Source: Trachelipus rathkii
Taxonomy: Eukaryota; Arthropoda; Malacostraca; Isopoda; Trachelipodidae
DNA length: 13,192 nucleotides
Direction of reading: 5' to 3'
Assembly (NCBI GenBank): GCA_015478945.1
Contig: JABUQX010065328.1
Coordinates: 32,501 to 45,692, forward strand
This document shows positions 5,799-13,192 of the stretch, piece by piece; the first letter of the stretch is position 1; each line of letters begins with the position of its first letter. A program made the translations under genes and the position numbers. The notes beneath the pieces were generated by a model. The model saw only the letters and a program-made list of their open reading frames with translations, was not told the origin of the DNA and searched no databases.

Positions 5799-5945
5799 TA
5801 GGGTTTGCCCGAAGAAAAAATAGGGTTTGCGCAAAAAATTAAAGGGTTTTGCCAAAAAAATTCTAGGGTTGCGGGAATAAAAATTAAGGGTTGCCGAAAA
5901 AAAATTGGGTTGTTCTCAAAAAAAATTTGGGTTGCCCCAAAATGG
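5799..5945 (+). repeat. Short-unit tandem repeat, about 20-23 bp (GGGTTTGCC then A-run)
   Basis: About seven units follow the pattern TAGGGTTTGCC plus five to eight A plus TT (starts near 5799, 5821, 5843, 5864, 5886, 5907 and 5928). Units vary mainly in A-run length. TTTAGGGTTT-like strings here belong to this satellite and are not telomeres. Confidence 0.6.
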
Positions 5946-6274
5946 TCCCAAGGCCAAAAAAGTGTTCCCAAGGTCAGGGGTAAAACAATTCCGGCCTCAA
6001 AAAGGTCCGCGTCCCAAAAAAAAGGTCCAAAAAAGGGTCAAAACAGGGTAACGGTGCTTGCCGGGATAAAATCCCCTTCCCTACTACTTGTCAAGAAATG
6101 AGGAGATCCATAATACAAAAGTTATTAATTTTTGGTTTTTCTATAAAATAACAAACTGATAATTTTAACAGGTAAATTACAGCTGCCGCCTCAAAATTCT
6201 ATAATGTGGTTTTGGTTTCGTGTGGTATAGCAATAAAGCTTTTAATAATAATTGATTTTCCTAAACAGTTTTGA
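5946..6274. other. No identifiable gene
   Basis: The first 100 bases are decayed satellite-like sequence rich in GGTCC and A-runs. The rest is AT-rich with no recognisable coding or RNA feature. Confidence 0.5.
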
Positions 6275-6445
6275 ATTCTGAAAGTCGAGACTGAGGCTAA
6301 AGCCGATGAAAGAACCGGGACTGAAGTCGGACTTGGAAAAGGAGCCGAAGTTGGAGTTCGGTCTGAGCAAGTACACTACATAGGTGCCGGAGCTGAAGCA
6401 GAAAACCTGGGTAAACCGGAAGTTAAAAAGTTTTTACGTTTTTAA
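6275..6445 (+). repeat. Decayed Glu/Gly/Ala-coding minisatellite, one open frame
   Basis: From 6281 the sequence is built from GGAGCCGAAGTTGGAGTTCGG-like units, three- and six-base periodic. It translates in one open frame of 56 codons to a Glu/Gly/Ala/Val-rich string (for example GKGAEVGVRSE) before TAA at 6443. No ATG opens it. I read it as a mutated GAAGCC-type repeat, possibly once coding, rather than a gene. Confidence 0.4.
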
Positions 6446-6526
6446 AACCACAAGAATTAAATAGTACAAATTCATTCAATTTATTGAATAAACCCTATTT
6501 TTGGAATGAGGCCTCATAAGCTTAAA

Positions 6527-6688
6527 TGTTGTGTTGTGTTGGGTGTTGTGGGGTGTGGTGTGTGTGTTGGTGGTGGTTGTGTGTGTGGGTGTTGTGTGGT
6601 GTTGTGTGTTGTGGTGTGGTGGTGGTGTGGCGTGTGTGTAGGTGGTTGGTGTGCGTGTGGTGTGCGTGTGTGTGGCGTGTGTGGTGTG
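6527..6688 (+). repeat. (GT)n-rich microsatellite with GGT and GTT interruptions
   Basis: The + strand is almost only G and T, with mixed GTGTTG, GGTGGT and GTGTGC units. Two overlapping open frames of Val, Cys, Gly and Trp result from this bias and are not genes. Confidence 0.9.
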
Positions 6689-6900
6689 ACCCTTTGGTAA
6701 TTAAAATTACAAATAATTTTATATATAGTGTTTAATTTTTTGACGAAAATTTAATATATTTTTAAACATTTTCTTCTGATAACTCTTGGACCCAGACAAA
6801 TTCCACAGATAAATTTTTTTTTTTAAATTCCATTTTAAGCTTAAGGGAAACCAATGCACAAAAAGTCGGTATAAAACACACAGGCCAACACACACATTCC

Positions 6901-6967
6901 TATATATATAAAAATATATATATATATATATAGTAATATTAATATATATATATATATATATAAAATA

Positions 6968-7009
<42 letters not shown>

Positions 7010-7036
7010 TATATATATATATAATATATATATAAA
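6901..7036. repeat. (TA)n microsatellite
   Basis: Interrupted alternating TA passes directly into a (GA)n tract. Confidence 0.95.
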
Positions 7037-7130
7037 GAGAAAGAGAGAGAGAGAGAGAAAAAGAGAGAGAGGGAGAGAGGAGAAGAGGAGAGAAGAGAGA
7101 GATGAAGAGAGAGAGGGGAGAGAGAGAGAA
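7037..7130 (+). repeat. (GA)n purine tract
   Basis: Polypurine GAGAGA with GGG and AAG interruptions, about 95 bases, forms a compound repeat with the preceding TA array. The minus-strand Ser/Leu-rich frame over it is an artefact of the repeat. Confidence 0.9.
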
Positions 7131-7393
7131 AACAATAATTTAAGAAATTTTGATATAAAAGAAAATTGTAAGGAAAGCAAAGAGATTCCGTTTAAGCCGT
7201 AATCCCGAAAGTTTTGCTTCCCATAAAGATTCCTGGATCGACGCTCCAATTGATTAATAGCTTTTTACCTCCGTCACCATATTAAAGAGAAACTTCAGAC
7301 GCGAAACGTCCCAAAATGGCCTTTATTACCTAAAAAATATTGCCATAATAAAACTACGACTTTTTTGTTTTATCAGCCGATATGCTATTTCCT
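7131..7393. other. Unique sequence between microsatellites, no gene seen
   Basis: This stretch is less AT-biased and probably once-unique DNA, with CGACGCTCC and CCTCCGTCACC strings, but I can assign no motif or repeat family. Confidence 0.4.
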
Positions 7394-7517
7394 TTATATA
7401 TATATATATAATATATTAGCAACATTCATAAGGAATTTCAACACATATATATATAAATATATATATATATTATAATTATAATATATATATATATATAAAT
7501 ATATATATAATATATAT
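7394..7517. repeat. Two (TA)n arrays with short spacer
   Basis: TA runs at 7397-7418 and 7444-7517 are separated by about 25 bases of unique sequence. Confidence 0.9.
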
Positions 7518-8382
7518 GTCTGGTGACAAAATATCCCTTTAGCATCTCAAGATGTAGGCAAATAAACGCCCAATTCCCTGAGAAGTTTTATTTTAAATCC
7601 TTCAAAAATTTCCAAAAACAGTCCCCTATAAAAACCTAAATAAAAATAAATAGGAAATACGGATAATCAGTTTACTATAATTTTTTTAAAAAACCATAAT
7701 TAAGCTGTAATTAAAAATCAATTAGTCGTATTACCAGTAATAAAAATTTTTACACAAATAAAATATAATCATTTCATGTCATTTAAGATATCCAAAACCG
7801 CAGTATTTTTTTTAAAGCGATCATAAAAGTCCGAAACCCGTTTTAAGTTCTATAAAAATATAAATTTCAATGGATAACAATAAATATATTTCTTAGATAT
7901 AGCCCAACATTCCTTATTTTTTAAACAATGAAGAATATTACAAAGTTAAAAACAAGGCCTTAAATGTTTTTACAAAAATTATTAATTATTAATTATTATT
8001 ATTAATTTATTAATTATTATTAATTATCCATTATTATTATTATTAATTATTTATTAAAGTAAAATTCAAATGGTTACCCTTTTGAACAAGCGCGATGGAA
8101 AATCCTTATGTGGAGAAACATCTTTTTGTCTCTAATCTCACTTAAGGTCCTAATCTTTTTGCTGTTTATAATTTTATATTTCAATTTATTAATTAAATGG
8201 GAAAAAGAAAAAAACAGTAAAATATACAATTTTGCATATATAGGATATATATTATAATATATTTAATTATATAATAATATTTCAAATTATTATACTATAA
8301 TCATGTTCCACTTCTCCTAAGAAAACTTCTTATCTTTTAATTTTAAATTTTCCGCGCCCTCTATAACCAACTAACTTAAAGG
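7518..8382. other. AT-rich, no gene; local ATT/TAATTA repeats
   Basis: No coding or RNA feature is visible. ATTATTAATTATT repeats occupy about 7978-8057, and an interrupted AT tract lies at 8235-8300. Many homopolymer runs give a noisy, decayed appearance. Confidence 0.5.
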
Positions 8383-8444
8383 ATGCTATTTTTCCAATTA
8401 GCTGTTACTTTTAAAGCAGGTCTTCTACGCGGAAGATTACCGGT

Positions 8445-8586
8445 TTTTTTTCTTTGTGGCCAAACCTTTTTAAAAAATCGTTTTCCCTCCAAAACCCTCT
8501 CTAATCTCTTCTTAAACCCTACAAAGTTCTTCCCTCTCAAATTCCCCATCCATTCTCCTCGGTCCCTCCCCTCTATCCCCCTTTCC
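8445..8586 (+). repeat. Polypyrimidine-rich tract
   Basis: A C/T-rich + strand with CCCTCC and CCCTTTCC blocks gives a polypurine minus strand. The Phe/Leu/Pro/Ser-rich open frame at 8383-8589 follows from this bias. The purine-rich strand resembles the LINE relic in composition, but no motif supports a second LINE copy. Confidence 0.4.
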
Positions 8587-8654
8587 TGAAGTGAAGTCCT
8601 AAAAATGGATTTTTTTTTTGCATAAAGTTCAATGTAAAAATCCCATTTGGGAAT

Positions 8655-8702
8655 CCGGATGGATTTTAGGAATGGATTTTTAGGAAATGGATTTTAGGAA
8701 TG
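8655..8702 (+). repeat. Short tandem repeat, three ATGGATTTTAGGA units
   Basis: Three near-identical units (ATGGATTTTAGGA, ATGGATTTTTAGGAA, ATGGATTTTAGGA) are in tandem, with a partial ATGGATTTTTT upstream near 8605. Confidence 0.7.
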
Positions 8703-9129
8703 AAAGAAATTCCAGAAACTTTGGGAGTTTATGGATTCAAAGAAAGAACTTATTTTCAACATCAATGGGACGCCAAAAATTTTATGAATCCAAAGCTCTA
8801 AAGAAATGGTGACCTCCAGGTTCAAATAAAAAAGATATTAAAAAAGAAAAGTTAGTTAAACAAAAAATGTTGAAATGTAAACCGAAGCTTGAGAAATTGG
8901 ATTATGACAGCACAAAGAATTTTGTTTTTTTTGAATTGTACGTTTTAAGTATCAACAAACTAAGTTTCTTGATTTCAAATATTTGGGAATAATTTTTACA
9001 ATAAAAGGACTTCTGGCCTCATGAAAATTAAATTCATAAAAAGATTTTAATTCTAATTAAAGTACTATAAACTTATAAATTCAAAAAATAAAATGCAAAA
9101 GAAAGGGTCATTTTAGTCAATGTAGAAAG
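8703..9129. other. AT-rich, nothing identified
   Basis: Both strands were scanned by eye. No long frame, RNA fold or clear repeat was seen. Confidence 0.4.
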
Positions 9130-9245
9130 GTTATTAAGTCCCAAGTTAGGCCAATGGTTAAGACATTTACTTCCCACTTCTTTTGAGAAGGTAAGATTTG
9201 CCTATAATGGAATAGGTTGGTGGATCCCGGAGGTTTGGGGTAATT
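9130..9245 (+). mobile_element. Probable decayed tRNA-derived SINE
   Basis: TAGGCCAATGG at 9147-9157 fits the RNA polymerase III A box (TRGYNNARYGG) with one mismatch and continues GTTAAGAC, as in Ser/Leu-type tRNA heads. A TTCCCACTTC segment and then GGTTGGTGGATCCCGG (9215-9230) follow. The latter resembles a B box, GGTTCGANNCC, with a small insertion. Box spacing (about 58 bases) is within the range for tRNA-derived SINEs. An A-rich stretch follows. It cannot fold as a normal tRNA. Confidence 0.4.
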
Positions 9246-11570
9246 AAAAATGATTGTCTAAATTTTTTATGGGAAGGTGTAAACCAAAGGGTTTTCAATT
9301 CAAATTTGGAATTCCTGTGGGGTTTTAATTTTGGAACTGGGGGTTACCTCATTAAATGACAGGGGTTTGAAAAATGGGTAATATTATTCAATGGATATCT
9401 TTGGGGTTCTTGATTTAATTCTTTCAAAAATTTTCTACAGAATGCTTTTCTATAAGACCAAAGTCAAATAAATAATCACTATGATGAAATTGAATAAAAT
9501 AACACTAGTTGTTCCTCCAACCCGATATATGGGAATTGAAAATTTAAACTTTGAGAAAGATAAGGAGGTTATGGGTGGATGGGTATTATTTAATAACTGT
9601 CTAAGTCTATTATTCACTGAACTTCCCTTTCATTATTTTTGAACTTTGGAAATATGCTGCCAGATATATTTTGGGCAAAAGCCCAACATGAAGTTAAAAA
9701 TTAAACAAAACTTTATCGGATTGAGCACTGTATTTGAAGTTTAAATGAAATATAACATTTGGTGAAGAATGCATAAGAATTTTAAATTGATTATTAATGA
9801 ATATATCGCGAAGCGATGAAGGGGGCGATGAGCTGATAAAATAAAATTATTTATTATGCCTGTACTGAAATGGGGTTTTCTTTCGCAGGAAAAATAGAAA
9901 GCTCTAATTTTTTCTGCAAAAGATTATTAATAGTGAAAAATGTCTAGGGTTTACTGTGAAGGGTTTTCTTTAGATTTAAAAGATAGTTTATAAGGACATG
10001 ACGAGAAAAATTAGTAGTAAATAAGTTTAGCAAAAGCGATAGCAACAATGTTTTGGTCATCAATCGGGATGTAAAAAGGGTTTGTGATTGAGGGCAAACT
10101 GCTGGTTTTTTCCCCCTCATTGTTGGCGACAAATAGGTGTGGAACTGAATTTCGCCCAAAATAAGTAATATTTTTCGCTGACCATAATTACGAAAAGGTA
10201 AATTTCGTGGTAACTAATAACATTAATTACGAAAACAGACGTTTATTAAATGAAATGAATGGTTGGGGAAAAGGAAATTAACTTATATGAAAATAAAATT
10301 ATCTCATTTGAAAAATGAAATGGAATTTAAGTGTTTAATTTAATTTCAATGATTTAGTTGGTTGATTTTAAATAGTCCCATGAGTAATGGTCAAAAATGA
10401 ATGGTATGGTTGTTTGCCCTTCCTAATGGTATAATTAGGGTGTAATTAGTGGTTTGTGTCCATTTCTAGTATGTAATGGGTTAAACAAAAAGATGGGTGG
10501 TAAAGGTTGATCGTAAGTTAATCTTTGGTTTTTTAAACAGCCTAATTGGTAAATGGAAGTGGAATTAAACTAAATTGATGTAATCATTGTAATACTGTTA
10601 AACTGATGTTCAACTAATGTAAGAGTTAATGAAATTTTTTAAACGCCTTCCCAACTGGGTTTTAAGTATGTTTTTCTGTTTTGTGCGTTATTATGTTTCT
10701 AAAATTCATTCCTTATACATTTTTGTAACTACAATTTGAAATTCCCTGATAAGTTGTTTTCGGGTATTTGACCTTTAACTGTTCTTTTTAAGTTTCCAAT
10801 TAACTAAAATAATTTGAAGTAACTCGCAAAGGTTACCTAATATAATTTTAAATCTTTTTTTTCCTCAAATATTTAATTTGTTTTATCAGTAGCGGTACAA
10901 ATAAAATTATTAAGAATCTCTCCCTCCCAATTCGAAAGCAAGGCTTTCTTTGTTTATCTTTTTGTTTGGGGAAGTGAATCCATGGTAAAGCCTTTTTTAA
11001 AGTTTAATTAATTTAAGGGATATAATACTTTAAAGTTCTAAATTTTATGAGTTGAAAATTCCATTTGTGGCGCTCTTTGGTTTTTAAAATGGAAATATTT
11101 AATAAAAATTTTATCATAACCCCAAATTAAAAAAATTTATCTTTTAAGTATCTATCATTTTAAGTGGTTTCCTATAAATAGTGGGTTTTAATTTCTGAAT
11201 GGCGCATTCTTAAAGATACAATGAAGTCAAGATTTCCTGCGATAAAATAAATGTAGGTCTATTTTTTTATTTAAAGGTAAAATTTAAATTAGATATTAAA
11301 AATGTATCAAATTCATGTTTTTTAAAAAAGTTACCTATCTTAAACTAGAACGTTTACGAAAATCACTAAATATTTCAAAATTGATTTGTAAGAAGAAAAA
11401 CACAGAGTTCTGATAATAAAATTTTAATTATGAATCAAATAATTAAAATAAAATGAACTTCATAAAATGAAATTTTAAAGTTTAATTGGATCTTGGATAA
11501 ATCTAGTAATAAAATTAAGTAATTTTAACATCAGTTTTATCAATTAAAAAATGCAAAATTAAAAATTAAA
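9246..11570. other. Long AT-rich stretch without identifiable genes
   Basis: Frames are short and rich in Asn, Lys, Ile and Phe. A minus-strand 71-codon frame at 9944-10159 shows no motif and is not supported. Loose TAATGGT reiterations occur at about 10380-10440. Nothing else stands out. The sequence looks like old neutral DNA or poorly polished assembly. Confidence 0.5.
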
Positions 11571-11580
11571 GATTATATAT

Positions 11581-11720
11581 GCATGAGGCCTAAATTTACT
11601 ATTAATCCAAAAGCTGGATTATATAGCATAAGGCCTAATTCTGAAAATTAAAAATCAAAAATTTAAAAATGAAAAAGTAGACTGAATTTTAAAAAAAACA
11701 TGTGGGCATAAGAGCTAATT
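11581..11720 (+). repeat. Three dispersed GCATRAGGCCTAATT repeats
   Basis: GCATGAGGCCTAAAT at 11581, GCATAAGGCCTAATT at 11626 and GCATAAGAGCTAATT at 11706 form a direct repeat of about 15 bases with 45- and 80-base spacing. They may be remnants of a longer decayed tandem array. Confidence 0.45.
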
Positions 11721-12306
11721 AAACATTTCTCAAAAAGTTTTAATATTAATAAACAATTACTGAAAAAGCATTTTTAATTATTCTGAATGTGATAATGCTA
11801 ATTTTGTCGAAATTTTTTATTTTTTTTTCCCCTTTTTAAAATTCAACAATGATTTTGAAGACAGTGTTAAATAAAAAAGAAAAAAGCATGTCTTAAAAAT
11901 TGGAAAAGACTCTGTGTTTTATTTCTACGAAAACGTAAAATTTTAAAAATTTTATCTCATAATCATATCCTCTTAAATTTTTTTCCAAAGAAAAAAACCT
12001 TAATTCTTAGTTGAAATAGTATTCTATTTTACCGAATTTTGGTAATCCTCAAATAATAAAAAAATATGGAAACTATCCTAGAACGGATTAAGATAGAAAA
12101 AGTGTAAAACATGTCTTTTTGTGAACATATATTGGTAATAGAAATATAAAAACTTCTTTGTAATCGTTTAAACTGTTCTGGCGTGTAAAACAAAAAAAAA
12201 GATCTTATGAAGCTAAAAGATTTTGTTTAACAATAATACGCGATTTTCAACTCTTAAGGAGGCAAGTAATGTGGAGTGGTAATTTCCTCTTTCTAAGTCC
12301 ATCTTC
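11721..12306. other. AT-rich, nothing identified
   Basis: Homopolymer-rich AT DNA shows no supported gene. Composition becomes less AT-rich from about 12240 onward. Confidence 0.4.
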
Positions 12307-13191
12307 TTAAAGGCAAAAACAACTGGAGGTTCCTCCTTTAACAACTGGTTCAGTACGACTCTTTTGTTCCGTTTTTATATCAGTTCTTGGGTGATCTTGG
12401 GGTGGTAAGAAGGTGGGGAGGAGAATTTCTTGCCTCTCTTTGCCCTTGGGTTTGGCTTCTTGTAAAACGCCTTTTGGTTCTCCACATCCCCTCGGACCTC
12501 TGATTGCTGGTGAGGTTCTATACGACCGGATCCTTCCCCTTTTCTATATCTCTTAAGGCCCCCTTTCAAGATGTTGACGATAAATCCCATTCAATTTCTT
12601 TCTGGGGTGTTTACCTCACATCTTGGGAGTGCTTCAGAACTTGAGGCAACATTATCCCACAGTTCCCATCCTTGCAAAGTTGGTGGGGGGGTTACCAAAG
12701 CCCATCTCTTGTACTTCTTGCCAAATGAACAAAGGCTGTTTCCTTCATGTTTCAGAAACTGTTTCCTGAACATAAATGAAATCTTCTTGTCCCCTGATTG
12801 GGTGAAAAATAGAGAGACGGGTCCTAGTATCACTCTTACTTGGAGTTCTTTGTTGGTGGAAGTAGAAATTAATCAAAATCTACTTCCTTGAAGGAGTTAA
12901 TCGGTATTATTTTTGAATTAAACCCAAGAAGTTTGTTGTTTCCTTTCTACAAGGATTCTTTTTGTTCTTCGTTGGTTGAAGTCCTCTGGTATATACATAT
13001 TGTTTTTCCATCAATAAAAAATTAAGGGGGGAATCCAAGAAGAAGTGGTTGGGAGATTCTTCTGGAATCAATCTCCTGTCGATCTACTTCTCAGGTTCCG
13101 CATACTTGTTGTATTTTCTGTTGTAAACTTTTCCGGGGGAAATCCAAATGTTTCTTTTGAATTTGCCAATCTTGGAATTCCCAATCTCAAT
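12307..13191 (-). pseudogene. Decayed coding-like region, minus strand, unrecognised
   Basis: One minus frame, read from the right edge, gives protein-like sequence across almost 0.9 kb with about ten internal stops. It includes KFKRNIWISPGKVYNRKYNK and, after a stop, RRLIPEESPNHFF. Further on come SIFHPIRGQEDFIYVQETV, FIWQEVQEMGFGNPPTNF and a final 78-codon stretch (12543-12307) with PKGVLQEAKPKGKERQEILL. Alternative minus frames are also open for long stretches (12884-12375 with one stop at 12591), so frame choice is uncertain. Composition is clearly less AT-rich than the preceding 4 kb. A gag-like, viral or host gene relic is possible; I recognise no domain and claim none. Confidence 0.3.
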
Positions 13192-13192
13192 C

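Noticed and set aside
5799..5945. TTTAGGGTTT strings as plant-type telomere repeats, or a CRISPR-like array
   Set aside because: The true period is about 20-23 bp with A-runs. No constant repeat and unique spacer pattern exists, and the context is eukaryotic.
5403..6101. Lys/Gly-rich open frames on both strands
   Set aside because: Products of the satellite repeats, with no protein motif and repeat-driven composition.
6506..6735. Cys/Val/Gly-rich ORFs
   Set aside because: Direct translation of a GT microsatellite.
7007..7249. Minus-strand Ser/Leu-rich 80-codon frame
   Set aside because: Mostly the antisense of the GA tract.
11397..11920. AAAACACAGAGTTCT (about 11397) and AGACTCTGTGTTTT (about 11907) as inverted repeats bounding an element
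   Set aside because: Only about 14 bases with one gap, flanks do not extend the match, and nothing transposon-like lies between.
12571..12891. 106-codon + strand ORF starting with ATG
   Set aside because: No motif recognised, and the antisense frames read as more protein-like; kept only as an alternative for this region.

Overview
The window looks like eukaryotic, most likely arthropod and possibly decapod crustacean, DNA. The grounds are very AT-rich sequence, long (TA)n, (GA)n, (GT)n and (ATT)n microsatellites, degenerate CCTAA (arthropod TTAGG-type) pentamers, a decayed non-LTR retrotransposon and a probable tRNA-derived SINE. There are no bacterial operons, ribosome-binding sites or CRISPR arrays. 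The species call is inference.

The centrepiece is about 1.5 kb (1385-2900) derived from a CRESS-DNA (circular Rep-encoding single-stranded DNA) virus. In order on the + strand it holds the superfamily-3 helicase half of a Rep, with the HUH nuclease half missing. Next comes an overlapping capsid-like ORF with an arginine-rich N-terminus, an AATAAA signal, and a possible 35-residue membrane peptide. It ends with a replication origin: a 10-bp stem, a loop carrying the nonanucleotide TAGTATTAC, and four iterons arranged as two direct copies on one side and two inverted copies on the other. Rep and Cap are open, although nearby mobile elements are heavily decayed. CpG content falls abruptly from 35 in the Rep segment to 3 in the Cap body, and the break lies at TAGTATTAT, one base from the origin nonanucleotide. 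The Rep and Cap modules may therefore have different ancestries. The origin segment is bracketed by two copies of a G-tract plus degenerate-CCTAA unit.

Layout: 1-345 has minus-strand coding-like fragments. 346-1001 holds nothing identifiable. 1002-1236 is (TA)n. 1239-1383 is a minus-strand coiled-coil-like frame abutting Rep. 1385-2900 is the viral segment. 2907-2979 has CCTAA and TA repeats. 2981 to about 4760 is an RTE-like LINE relic, with endonuclease then reverse transcriptase, broken by many frameshifts. 4760-5400 is T/G-rich with a strong G-quadruplex motif. 5400-6450 holds decayed satellites and a minisatellite. 6527-7517 holds GT, TA and GA microsatellites. 7518-12240 is AT-rich and almost featureless apart from a SINE-like relic near 9.14 kb and minor repeats. 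12307-13191 is a less AT-rich, minus-strand coding-like region that I do not recognise.

The viral genes would have worked together as follows: Rep nicks and unwinds at the origin, Cap packages the circle, and the membrane peptide, if real, has an unknown role. With no HUH domain in the window, this copy cannot encode a complete Rep by itself.
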